From assembly GCF_963422545.1 (NCBI RefSeq), contig NZ_OY730257.1, forward strand, positions 1 to 64,000: a DNA stretch of 64,000 nucleotides, read 5' to 3'. The notes under the pieces were generated by a model, which was not told where the DNA came from, searched no databases, and saw nothing but the letters and a program-made list of their open reading frames with translations. This document shows positions 24,709 through 31,486 of the stretch, one piece after another. How positions within the stretch are numbered: the first letter of the stretch is position 1; each line of letters opens with the position of its first letter. The stretch is from an uncultured Flavobacterium sp. Its GTDB lineage: Bacteria; Bacteroidota; Bacteroidia; Flavobacteriales; Flavobacteriaceae. Made by a program: the position numbers and the translations under genes.

Positions 24709-26058
24709 TTATTCTTGTATTGGATTCATTTTAAAAGTATCCATAAATGCAGTTGTATAATCTCCTGCAATATATCTTGGATCATCCATTAATTGTCTGT
24801 GGAAAGGTATTGTAGTTTTCACACCTTCGATAACGAATTCATCAAGAGCTCTACGCATTTTACTAATAGCTTCTTCTCGAGATTGTGCTGTAGTAATTAA
24901 CTTAGCGATCATTGAATCGTAATTTGGCGGAATACTATAACCTGAATAAACGTGAGTATCTAAACGAACTCCGTGTCCACCTGGCATATGTAGCGTAGTA
25001 ATTTTTCCTGGTGAAGGACGAAAATCGTTATAAGGATCTTCGGCATTAATACGACATTCGATTGCGTGTAATTGTGGTAAATAATTTTTTCCTGAAATTG
25101 GAATTCCAGCAGCTACCATAATTTGCTCACGAATCAAATCATAATCAATAACTTGCTCTGTGATTGGATGCTCTACCTGAATACGTGTATTCATTTCCAT
25201 GAAATAGAAGTTTCTGTGTTTGTCCACTAAAAACTCTACTGTTCCAGCTCCTTCGTATTTAATGAATTCAGCAGCTTTTACAGCAGCTTCTCCCATTGCC
25301 GCACGCAATTCGTCTGTCATGAAAGGCGAAGGTGTTTCTTCAGTCAATTTTTGGTGACGACGTTGTACAGAGCAATCTCTTTCAGAAAGGTGACATGCTT
25401 TTCCGTATGAATCTCCAACAACCTGAATTTCGATATGACGTGGCTCTTCGATAAGTTTCTCCATGTACATTCCGTCATTTCCAAATGCAGCAGCAGCTTC
25501 CTGACGTGCACTTTCCCATGCTTTCAACAATTCATCTTCTTTCCATACCGCACGCATTCCTTTTCCACCACCACCAGCGGTAGCTTTAAGCATAACTGGG
25601 TAACCAAATTCTTTAGCTAACTTTTGTGTTTGTTCGAAAGATTCTAATAATCCGTCAGAACCTGGTACACATGGAACTCCTGCAGCTTTCATTGTGGCTT
25701 TTGCAGAAGCTTTATCTCCCATTTTATCAATCATTTCAGGAGCGGCACCAATAAATTTGATTCCGTGCTCTTGACAAATTTTTGAGAATTTAGCATTCTC
25801 AGAAAGAAATCCATATCCTGGATGTATTGCGTCTGCGTTAGTAATTTCTGCAGCAGCAATAATATTTGACATTTTCAAATACGATAAGTTACTTGGAGGG
25901 GGACCAATACAAACCGCTTCATCAGCAAACTTAACATGTAGACTCTCTGCATCGGCTGTAGAGTAAACTGCTACAGTTTTGATTCCCATTTCTTTACATG
26001 TACGAATTACACGAAGTGCAATTTCTCCTCTATTCGCAATTAATATTTTTTTAAACAT
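24709..26058 (-). CDS. accC: Acetyl-CoA carboxylase, biotin carboxylase subunit
   Basis: 449 residues, the normal length for AccC. It carboxylates the biotin on AccB using ATP and bicarbonate, the first half-reaction of malonyl-CoA synthesis. The N-terminal biotin carboxylase domain starts KKILIANRGEIALRVIRTCK; the ATP-grasp glycine loop is ATAGGGGKGMRAV; ERDCSVQRRHQKLTEETPS and MEMNTRIQVEHPITEQV carry the catalytic and metal-binding residues; the C-terminal domain contains AIECRINAEDP. It is the last gene of the fabH-accB-accC group, 111 nt after accB, with a terminator at its end. Confidence 0.96.
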   Translation of the reverse strand: MFKKILIANRGEIALRVIRTCKEMGIKTVAVYSTADAESLHVKFADEAVCIGPPPSNLSYLKMSNIIAAAEITNADAIHPGYGFLSENAKFSKICQEHGIKFIGAAPEMIDKMGDKASAKATMKAAGVPCVPGSDGLLESFEQTQKLAKEFGYPVMLKATAGGGGKGMRAVWKEDELLKAWESARQEAAAAFGNDGMYMEKLIEEPRHIEIQVVGDSYGKACHLSERDCSVQRRHQKLTEETPSPFMTDELRAAMGEAAVKAAEFIKYEGAGTVEFLVDKHRNFYFMEMNTRIQVEHPITEQVIDYDLIREQIMVAAGIPISGKNYLPQLHAIECRINAEDPYNDFRPSPGKITTLHMPGGHGVRLDTHVYSGYSIPPNYDSMIAKLITTAQSREEAISKMRRALDEFVIEGVKTTIPFHRQLMDDPRYIAGDYTTAFMDTFKMNPIQE

Positions 26059-26135
26059 CTTACTTTAATTAGATAATTAGACAATTTGATAATTAGATAA
26101 TTTTAGGATGATTAACAAAATTTCTATTGTGAACC

Positions 26136-26163
26136 AATCTAAAATCTAAAATCTAAAATCTAA
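26136..26163. repeat. Tandem heptanucleotide repeat, four AATCTAA units
   Basis: Four exact copies of AATCTAA in the 111-nt accB-accC spacer, next to further low-complexity sequence (gataattagacaatttgataa). Probably slippage-prone filler; copy-number variation would change the accB-accC spacing. Confidence 0.6.
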
Positions 26164-26169
26164 ATTTAT

Positions 26170-26658
26170 TTATGATGGATCAACTAAGAATAAAGGTTGG
26201 TCAAATTCTACAGGAGACATATCGTCAACAAGAATTTTTACAATTTTACCTGAAACTTCCGATTCGATTTCGTTGAATAATTTCATTGCTTCGATTACAC
26301 AAAGAACATCACCTTTTGCAATAGTGCTTCCTACTTCAGTAAAAACTGGTTTGTCTGGAGATGGTTTTCTATAAAAAGTTCCAATGATTGGAGATTTTAT
26401 AGTAATGTATTTAGAGTCTTCAGCTGGAGCTGAAGCTTCACTAGCTACATTTACAACAACCGGAGCAGTTTGTTGCGGAGCAACTGCTTGTGGCAACGCA
26501 GCCTGAGCTGGCAATTGTTGTACATAAGTAGTTTCAGTTACGTTTCCTTCTAAAGTTGTTCTGATAGTGATTTTTACATCATCCATTTCCAACTTTACTT
26601 CTGCAACTCCCGAATTTGCTACAAATTTGATTAGGTTTTGAATTTCTTTTAAATCCAT
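26170..26658 (-). CDS. accB: Biotin carboxyl carrier protein of acetyl-CoA carboxylase
   Basis: 162 residues. An N-terminal helical region (1-35) is followed by a flexible Ala/Pro/Val-rich linker (about 48-82) and the C-terminal biotinyl domain. The biotinylated lysine is K126 in VIEAMKLFNEIE. The thumb loop FYRKPSPDKPVF of acetyl-CoA carboxylase carriers is present, which separates it from biotin carriers of other carboxylases. It lies 23 nt downstream of fabH and precedes accC. Confidence 0.96.
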   Translation of the reverse strand: MDLKEIQNLIKFVANSGVAEVKLEMDDVKITIRTTLEGNVTETTYVQQLPAQAALPQAVAPQQTAPVVVNVASEASAPAEDSKYITIKSPIIGTFYRKPSPDKPVFTEVGSTIAKGDVLCVIEAMKLFNEIESEVSGKIVKILVDDMSPVEFDQPLFLVDPS

Positions 26659-26681
26659 AATGATTTGTTTTTAGTTTTAAT

Positions 26682-27680
26682 TTATTTCTTATCGTAAGCC
26701 CATTTTAGGTAAATAGATCCCCAAGTGAATCCACCACCAAAAGCAGCAAATATAATATTATCTCCTTTTTTTAATAGGTGTTCAAAGTCGCTTAACACTA
26801 AAGGCAAAGTAGCTGAAGTTGTATTACCATATCTTTCAATATTCATTAATACTTTTGATTCTTCAAGTTCCATTCTGCTGGCAGTAGCATCGATAATACG
26901 TTTGTTAGCCTGATGTGGCACTAACCAGTTAACATCTTCATTTGTCAAATTGTTTCTTTTCAAAATCAATTCGCTTGCATCTGCCATATTAGTTACAGCA
27001 TATTTAAAAACGGTTTTTCCGTCTTGAATAATGTTATGTTGTTTGTTTTTTACGGTCTCTTCAGTAGTTGGTGTTAGAGAACCGCCGGCAGAAATTTTAA
27101 GAAAATCGCGTCCTACACCGTCGCTTCGTAAGTATTCATCTTGTAAGCCTAAGCCTTCATAATTTGGTTCAAATAAAACAGCTCCTGCTCCATCACCAAA
27201 AATAATACAAGTTGCTCTGTCTGTATAATCTACAATTGATGACATTTTATCGGCACCAATTAATAATACTTTTTTGTATCGTCCTGACTGCACATAAGCT
27301 GCAGCAGTTGACATTCCGTATAAGAAACTTGAGCACGCCGCTTGTAAATCATAAGCAAATGCATTAGTGGCTCCAATTTCTGTTGCAACATAAACTCCTG
27401 TAGAGGCTACCGGCATATCTGCAGTAGCTGTTGCCATTATTACCATATCAATCTCCAACGGATCAATATTGGCTTTTGCTATTAAATCCTGTGCTGCTTT
27501 TATCGCCAGAAACGATGTTCCTTTATCAGCATCTTTAAGAATTCTTCTTTCTTTAATTCCGGTACGAGTAGTAATCCATTCGTCATTGGTATCGACCATT
27601 GTTTCTAATACTTTGTTCGAAAGTACAAAGTCAGGAACATAAGCTCCAACAGCGGTAATTGCGGCTGTGATTGTATTCAT
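26682..27680 (-). CDS. fabH: 3-oxoacyl-ACP synthase III
   Basis: 332-residue thiolase-fold enzyme that starts fatty acid synthesis by condensing an acyl-CoA primer with malonyl-ACP. The Cys-His-Asn triad is C116 (DLQAACSSFLYG), H256 (WLVPHQANKR) and N286 (YGNTTSATLP). In flavobacteria the primers are commonly branched-chain acyl-CoAs, but this cannot be read from the sequence. It leads accB and accC. An imperfect -7 box (GATATTTG, 27701-27708 on the minus strand) 20 nt upstream could give it its own transcript after the rpmF terminator. Confidence 0.95.
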   Translation of the reverse strand: MNTITAAITAVGAYVPDFVLSNKVLETMVDTNDEWITTRTGIKERRILKDADKGTSFLAIKAAQDLIAKANIDPLEIDMVIMATATADMPVASTGVYVATEIGATNAFAYDLQAACSSFLYGMSTAAAYVQSGRYKKVLLIGADKMSSIVDYTDRATCIIFGDGAGAVLFEPNYEGLGLQDEYLRSDGVGRDFLKISAGGSLTPTTEETVKNKQHNIIQDGKTVFKYAVTNMADASELILKRNNLTNEDVNWLVPHQANKRIIDATASRMELEESKVLMNIERYGNTTSATLPLVLSDFEHLLKKGDNIIFAAFGGGFTWGSIYLKWAYDKK

Positions 27681-27801
27681 TATATTCTATTATTTCGTTT
27701 CAAATATCGCTATTTGAAAAATTTTTAAAAGACTTGAAAATTACAAAAAAAAACGAAATGAATTTGTATATATTTTCTTAAAAAAAGAAAATTATAACCA
27801 A

Positions 27802-27829
27802 CAAAAAAAACTCTCACTATGTGAGAGTT
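27802..27829 (-). terminator. Terminator between rpmF and fabH
   Basis: The stem AACTCTCAC/GTGAGAGTT with a TAT loop is followed by eight Ts on the minus strand, 24 nt after the rpmF stop. It should separate or attenuate rpmF transcription from fabH-accB-accC. Confidence 0.85.
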
Positions 27830-27852
27830 CTAGTATCATTTACGAAAACGTA

Positions 27853-28047
27853 TTAAGCAACCGCTACAGATTTATCGATAACAACTTGCCCTCTGTAATA
27901 CATTTTACCTTCATGCCAGTAAGCTCTGTGGTATAAATGTGCTTCTCCAGTAATAGGACATGTAGCGATTTGAGCTACAGTAGCTTTATAATGTGTTCTT
28001 CTCTTATCTCTTCTTGTTTTCGAGATTTTTCTCTTAGGATGTGCCAT
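27853..28047 (-). CDS. rpmF: 50S ribosomal protein L32
   Basis: 64 residues, starting MAHPKRKISKTRRDKRRTHY, the L32 signature. The Bacteroidota-type C-terminus (HLYHRAYWHEGKMYYRGQVV) replaces the zinc-binding cysteine pair of some L32 forms, although single cysteines occur elsewhere. It lies 9 nt after the DUF177 gene, the classical DUF177-rpmF pair. Confidence 0.97.
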   Translation of the reverse strand: MAHPKRKISKTRRDKRRTHYKATVAQIATCPITGEAHLYHRAYWHEGKMYYRGQVVIDKSVAVA

Positions 28048-28056
28048 TTTACTATA

Positions 28057-28626
28057 TTATTTATCCGTTAATAGTTTCTTTAATTTGTCCCAACGCGGGT
28101 CAATATCTTCTTCTTGTTTACTCTCTTCTTTTTCTTCTTTGACTGTTAATTCATTCAGTTTTGTTAAAGCTTCACTTTGCAAAGTTCCGTCTTTTACTCC
28201 TGGATGAACTCGTTTTAGAGGCACAGATAAAGCAATCATTTCATAAATGTATTGTGCTATATCTATTTCATGTTCTCCATGTGGCAAGATCAACAACTCT
28301 TCGTTATCATTATTGAATTCATCTCCAAAACGAACAATTAATTTCATTTTCCCTTTTATAGGAAGATCAAAATCTTCGCCTGTTAGATCACAAGGTACAT
28401 TTACAGTCCCTTTGTGCTTGAATTCCAACTCTAACATGTTGCTTTTCTTATCTAAAACTAAACCTACCTTGATATCCGAACTTTGAAATTCGTCGTAATC
28501 AAAGTTCTCAAAGAACGCGTTACTTATTTGATACTCAAAATGGTGTTTTCCCAGCTTTAATCCTATGAAAGGAATTAAAAATTCTTTTGTTTTGCTCATT
28601 TCAACATCAATTTGACCAATTGGCAT
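28057..28626 (-). CDS. DUF177 (YceD-type) protein
   Basis: A 189-residue soluble protein of the DUF177/YceD family, which accompanies rpmF in most bacteria and is implicated in large-subunit rRNA or ribosome accumulation. Visible features are the conserved CDLTGEDFDLP region (position 120s in most members, about 95 here) and a C-terminal Glu/Lys-rich helix followed by DPRWDKLKKLL, the usual family ending. It has its own promoter (28655-28662), 29 nt upstream, and leads rpmF. Confidence 0.9.
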   Translation of the reverse strand: MPIGQIDVEMSKTKEFLIPFIGLKLGKHHFEYQISNAFFENFDYDEFQSSDIKVGLVLDKKSNMLELEFKHKGTVNVPCDLTGEDFDLPIKGKMKLIVRFGDEFNNDNEELLILPHGEHEIDIAQYIYEMIALSVPLKRVHPGVKDGTLQSEALTKLNELTVKEEKEESKQEEDIDPRWDKLKKLLTDK

Positions 28627-28654
28627 CTAAAACTCAGATACCTGAATTGGGGTG

Positions 28655-28662
28655 CAAAGATA
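28655..28662 (-). promoter_or_regulatory. Promoter of DUF177-rpmF, -7 box TATCTTTG
   Basis: Perfect TAnnTTTG on the minus strand, 29 nt before the ATG at 28626. Transcription would start near 28648. Confidence 0.7.
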
Positions 28663-28705
28663 TAAAATTATTATAAAACTAATAATCTTATTCACCTTTT
28701 TTTGT

Positions 28706-29755
28706 TTATAACTGTTTTTCTTTTATTTTAAGAGGTTTTTCACTAATCTCTTTATACTGATTACGCGAGCGAAAAATATCTATCGCAAGATAAACTGCCT
28801 CTTTAAATGAATTAAAATCTGCCATGTCTTTTCCAGCAATATCATAAGCTGTACCATGATCCGGCGACGTTCTAATCTTATCTAAACCTGCTGTATAATT
28901 AACTCCTTTACCAAAAGACAATGTCTTGAAAGGAATTAATCCCTGATCATGATAAGTCGCTATAACGGCATCATATTTTTCGTATTGACCACTTCCAAAA
29001 AATCCATCTGCAGGAAAAGGTCCAAAAACCATTGTTCCACCATCAAATATCTTTTTTAAAGCGGGTTTTAAAACCAAATCATCTTCTTTTCCAATCACAC
29101 CGCCATCTCCACAATGTGGATTTAATCCTAAAACAGCAATTTTTGGTTTTACAATACTAAAATCCTGAATTAATGATTTTCTTATTGTTTCAATTTTTCT
29201 TGTAATTAATTCTTCTGTCAAATGTGATGAAACTTCATTTAACGGCACATGATCTGTCAATAAACCGACTCTTAGATTATCCTGCACCATCATCATCAAT
29301 GCATTACCTTCTAATTCCTGATTTAAATAATCTGTATGTCCGGGAAATTTAAATCCTTCTGACTGAATATTATATTTATTTATCGGAGCTGTAACCAAAA
29401 CATCAATTACTCCTTCTTTTAAAGCTTTGGTTGCTGCCACAAAAGACTTCACGGCATATTCTCCAATTTTTTCATCATTTTTACCCAGATTAATATCAAC
29501 ACCTTCTTTCCAAAGATTAAATACATTTATTTTTCCTGGCAAAACCTGATCTAACTTATCGACTCCATGAAATTGAACTGTCGAAGTAAAACTTTTCTTA
29601 ACGAAAGAAAGTATTTTGGCGTTTGCAAAAATAACCGGCGTACACATTTCTAACATACGGGAATCCTCGAATGTTTTTAGTATAACCTCGCTTCCAATAC
29701 CGTTTAAATCTCCAATTGAAATTCCAACAATTATATTTTCTGCTTTTTTATTCAT
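28706..29755 (-). CDS. pdxA: 4-hydroxythreonine-4-phosphate dehydrogenase
   Basis: 349-residue NAD-dependent enzyme of the DXP-dependent pyridoxal phosphate pathway. It oxidises 4-phosphohydroxy-L-threonine, whose product feeds PdxJ. Family motifs: SIGDLNGIGSEV near the N-terminus, GHTDYLNQ, LGLNPHCGDGG, the metal and substrate residues in ATYHDQGLIPFK, and LDKIRTSPDHGTAYDIAGK. Full length for PdxA. It is divergent from ribE, with overlapping promoters in the 57-nt gap. Confidence 0.95.
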   Translation of the reverse strand: MNKKAENIIVGISIGDLNGIGSEVILKTFEDSRMLEMCTPVIFANAKILSFVKKSFTSTVQFHGVDKLDQVLPGKINVFNLWKEGVDINLGKNDEKIGEYAVKSFVAATKALKEGVIDVLVTAPINKYNIQSEGFKFPGHTDYLNQELEGNALMMMVQDNLRVGLLTDHVPLNEVSSHLTEELITRKIETIRKSLIQDFSIVKPKIAVLGLNPHCGDGGVIGKEDDLVLKPALKKIFDGGTMVFGPFPADGFFGSGQYEKYDAVIATYHDQGLIPFKTLSFGKGVNYTAGLDKIRTSPDHGTAYDIAGKDMADFNSFKEAVYLAIDIFRSRNQYKEISEKPLKIKEKQL

Positions 29756-29775
29756 GAGCTCAGCTTATTTATTAC

Positions 29776-29783
29776 TAATTTTG
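29776..29783 (+). promoter_or_regulatory. ribE promoter, -7 box TAATTTTG
   Basis: Perfect TAnnTTTG, predicting a start near 29790 and a leader of about 23 nt, too short for an FMN riboswitch. It lies only 5 nt from the opposing pdxA box. Confidence 0.7.
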
Positions 29784-29788
29784 ATGTG

Positions 29789-29796
29789 CAAATTTA
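29789..29796 (-). promoter_or_regulatory. pdxA promoter, -7 box TAAATTTG
   Basis: TAAATTTG on the minus strand, 34 nt upstream of the pdxA ATG. Its upstream half would extend into the ribE coding region, so polymerase binding here and at 29776-29783 should exclude each other. Confidence 0.7.
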
Positions 29797-29812
29797 GTAA
29801 AATAAAACAACA

Positions 29813-30403
29813 ATGTTTACAGGAATTATAGAAACCCTAGGAAGGATTCACGAAATACAACAAGATCAAAGCAATCTTCACATAACAGTTGATTCTTCTA
29901 TCACAAATGAATTAAAAATTGACCAAAGTGTTTCACACAACGGAATATGTCTAACCGTTGTAGCAATAAGAGATTCATTTTATACCGTAACTGCTATCGA
30001 TGAAACTATTTTAAAAACAAATATTGGAGACTGGAAAACCGGTGATGTTGTAAATCTCGAAAGAGGAATGAAACTAGGTGATCGTCTTGATGGTCACATC
30101 GTTCAGGGCCACGTGGACCAAACCGGAACCTGCATAAAGATCGAAGAAGCAAACGGAAGCTGGAATTACACTTTTGAATACGACAAAAACCTCAACAATA
30201 TTACTATTGAAAAAGGCTCTATAACTGTTAACGGAGTGAGTCTTACGGTTGTAAATTCTAAAACAAATGAATTTAGCGTTTCAATTATCCCTTACACTCA
30301 CGAACACACTAATTTTAAGGATTTCAAAGTTGGAACCAAAATAAATCTGGAATTCGATGTAGTAGGAAAATACATTTCCAGACTTTATTCGATAAACAAA
30401 TAA
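29813..30403 (+). CDS. ribE: Riboflavin synthase
   Basis: 196 residues. It catalyses dismutation of two 6,7-dimethyl-8-ribityllumazines to riboflavin. It has two homologous lumazine-binding beta-barrels: MFTGIIETLGRI with NGICLTVV, and HIVQGHVDQTG with VNGVSLTVV. Both halves and the C-terminal trimerisation helix region are present, so it is full length. No other rib gene is adjacent. A terminator at 30424-30459 follows. Confidence 0.95.
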   Translation: MFTGIIETLGRIHEIQQDQSNLHITVDSSITNELKIDQSVSHNGICLTVVAIRDSFYTVTAIDETILKTNIGDWKTGDVVNLERGMKLGDRLDGHIVQGHVDQTGTCIKIEEANGSWNYTFEYDKNLNNITIEKGSITVNGVSLTVVNSKTNEFSVSIIPYTHEHTNFKDFKVGTKINLEFDVVGKYISRLYSINK

Positions 30404-30423
30404 ATCTCACAAAATTATTTCAC

Positions 30424-30459
30424 AAAAAAAAGGCTTCAATTTACATTGAAGCCTTTTTT
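30424..30459. terminator. Bidirectional terminator between ribE and the small membrane protein gene
   Basis: AAAAGGCTTCAAT pairs with ATTGAAGCCTTTT, flanked by A-run and T-run. The right half of the stem is also coding: it encodes the last residues (KKASM-stop) of the convergent gene at 30441-30653. Confidence 0.85.
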
Positions 30460-30653
30460 GTTTTATTTCTATATATAAATACCGTACCTAATGCCAATCC
30501 TGCCATCATTAAAAAAACAATATTTTGATCAATTGGTAAATCATCTCCAGGATTTGGATTTGTTGGTGGACCTGGTGGTGGATCAGCGTGAGCAATAAAC
30601 ACATTGGCAAAAACCAGAAAAAATACTAAAAAAATAATTCTTATTACTTTCAT
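30441..30653 (-). CDS. Small membrane protein with proline-rich linker, 70 residues
   Basis: A cleavable signal peptide (about 1-23, ending HADP) is followed by a short Pro/Gly/Asn-rich segment (PPPGPPTNPNPGDDLPID), a second hydrophobic helix (about 45-62) and a basic end (YRNKTKKASM). The predicted mature form is a tiny protein anchored by its C-terminal helix, with the proline-rich segment outside. This layout resembles PID-type (LPID...) C-terminally anchored short proteins of flavobacteria. Function unknown. It has its own promoter at 30751-30758, and its 3' end lies in the shared terminator. Confidence 0.72.
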   Translation of the reverse strand: MKVIRIIFLVFFLVFANVFIAHADPPPGPPTNPNPGDDLPIDQNIVFLMMAGLALGTVFIYRNKTKKASM

Positions 30654-30750
30654 AATTTTAACATGCTTTCAAACAAGCACAATATTAGTTAGACTTGGGC
30701 TCTTTGTTGAAATTTCGCACAAAATAATGATTCGCAGCGACATCCCATGG

Positions 30751-30758
30751 CAAATGTA
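30751..30758 (-). promoter_or_regulatory. Promoter of the small membrane protein gene, -7 box TACATTTG
   Basis: TACATTTG on the minus strand with TTG 19 nt upstream as a possible -33 box. It predicts a leader of about 90 nt, longer than usual here; I see no riboswitch-like structure in it. Confidence 0.6.
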
Positions 30759-30790
30759 TAAGTTTTTTGCATAAATACAATCTTTTAAAC

Positions 30791-30822
30791 AAAAAAAAGC
30801 CTCATAAATTTATGAGGCTTTT
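30791..30822 (-). terminator. Terminator after the tRNA gene
   Basis: AAAAGCCTCATAAATTTATG pairs internally (AAGCCTCATAA/TTATGAGGCTT) and ends in eight Ts on the minus strand, directly after the tRNA 3' end. Confidence 0.85.
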
Positions 30823-30823
30823 G

Positions 30824-30897
30824 TGGTCCCACCTGGGCTCGAACCAGGGACCACCTGATTATGAGTCAGGTGCTCTAACCAGCTGAGCTATAGGACC
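30824..30897 (-). tRNA. tRNA with CAU anticodon (elongator Met; Ile2 not excluded)
   Basis: Cloverleaf on the minus strand, 74 nt: acceptor GGTCCTA/TGGGACC with discriminator A, D-arm with AGCTCAG, anticodon stem CCTGA/TCAGG with loop CTCATAA (anticodon CAT), T-loop GGTTCGAGCCC. The 3' CCA is not encoded. The acceptor has Watson-Crick pairs at its base, unlike initiator tRNA. A CAT anticodon can be elongator Met, or Ile2 with lysidine at position 34; the sequence alone does not settle it. A one-mismatch -7 box (TAATATTG, 30910-30917) lies just upstream. Confidence 0.9.
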
Positions 30898-31044
30898 GGT
30901 TTGAGGATGCAATATTACTACTATTTTTCATTCACTCCAAATATTTTAAGACATGATTTTTATTTAATTTCAAATAATAACTGGTCTTGACAAGAACATA
31001 ATTGATTTTCAATACCTTATTTAAAATAAAAAAAGCATATTTCT

Positions 31045-31449
31045 TTACTGAATTTCCTGACAAAGTTCAACTAAGACGCCATTTGTGTTTTTTGGATGCA
31101 AAAAAACAACCAATTTATTATCTGCTCCTTTTTTTGGTTTTTCATTAATCAATACAAAACCTTCATTTTTCAATCGTTCAATTTCAGCGTATATATCTTC
31201 AACATCAAAAGCGATATGATGAATCCCTTCTCCTTTTTTTTCTAAAAACTTTGCAATTGGACTTTCCGGATTGGTTGCCATCAAAAGTTCGATTTTATTT
31301 GTTCCTGTTTGAAAAAAAGAAGTTAAAACACCTTCACTTTCCACTCTCTCTTCTTTATATGACGGAACCCCCAAAAGTTTTTCGAACAATACATTTGCAT
31401 CATCCATATTCTTTACTGCTATTCCTATATGTTCAATTTTATTTACCAT
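31045..31449 (-). CDS. mce: Methylmalonyl-CoA epimerase
   Basis: 134 residues of the VOC (glyoxalase/bleomycin) fold. It interconverts (R)- and (S)-methylmalonyl-CoA, linking propionyl-CoA and succinyl-CoA. Metal-binding residues are visible as H in KIEHIGIAV, the GTNKIELLM glutamate, HHIAFDVED and the C-terminal VLVELCQ. I chose MVNKIEHIG at 31449; a start at 31479 would add ten residues, but the promoter box TATCTTTG lies within that extension. No mutase gene is adjacent. Confidence 0.9.
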   Translation of the reverse strand: MVNKIEHIGIAVKNMDDANVLFEKLLGVPSYKEERVESEGVLTSFFQTGTNKIELLMATNPESPIAKFLEKKGEGIHHIAFDVEDIYAEIERLKNEGFVLINEKPKKGADNKLVVFLHPKNTNGVLVELCQEIQ

Positions 31450-31468
31450 TTCATTAATTATATTAATA

Positions 31469-31476
31469 CAAAGATA
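31469..31476 (-). promoter_or_regulatory. mce promoter, -7 box TATCTTTG
   Basis: Perfect TAnnTTTG on the minus strand, 20 nt before the chosen mce start, predicting a short leader. Confidence 0.65.
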
Positions 31477-31486
31477 CAATTACTAA

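Noticed and set aside
26136..26163. Heptad repeats as a possible CRISPR or operator array
   Set aside because: The units are 7 nt and contiguous, with no spacers and no dyad; this is a simple tandem repeat.
29784..29812. FMN riboswitch upstream of ribE
   Set aside because: The predicted leader is about 23 nt, far too short, and no RFN-type elements are visible.
30824..30897. Initiator tRNA-Met
   Set aside because: The acceptor stem has a normal first pair (G-C), whereas bacterial initiators have a mismatch at position 1-72.
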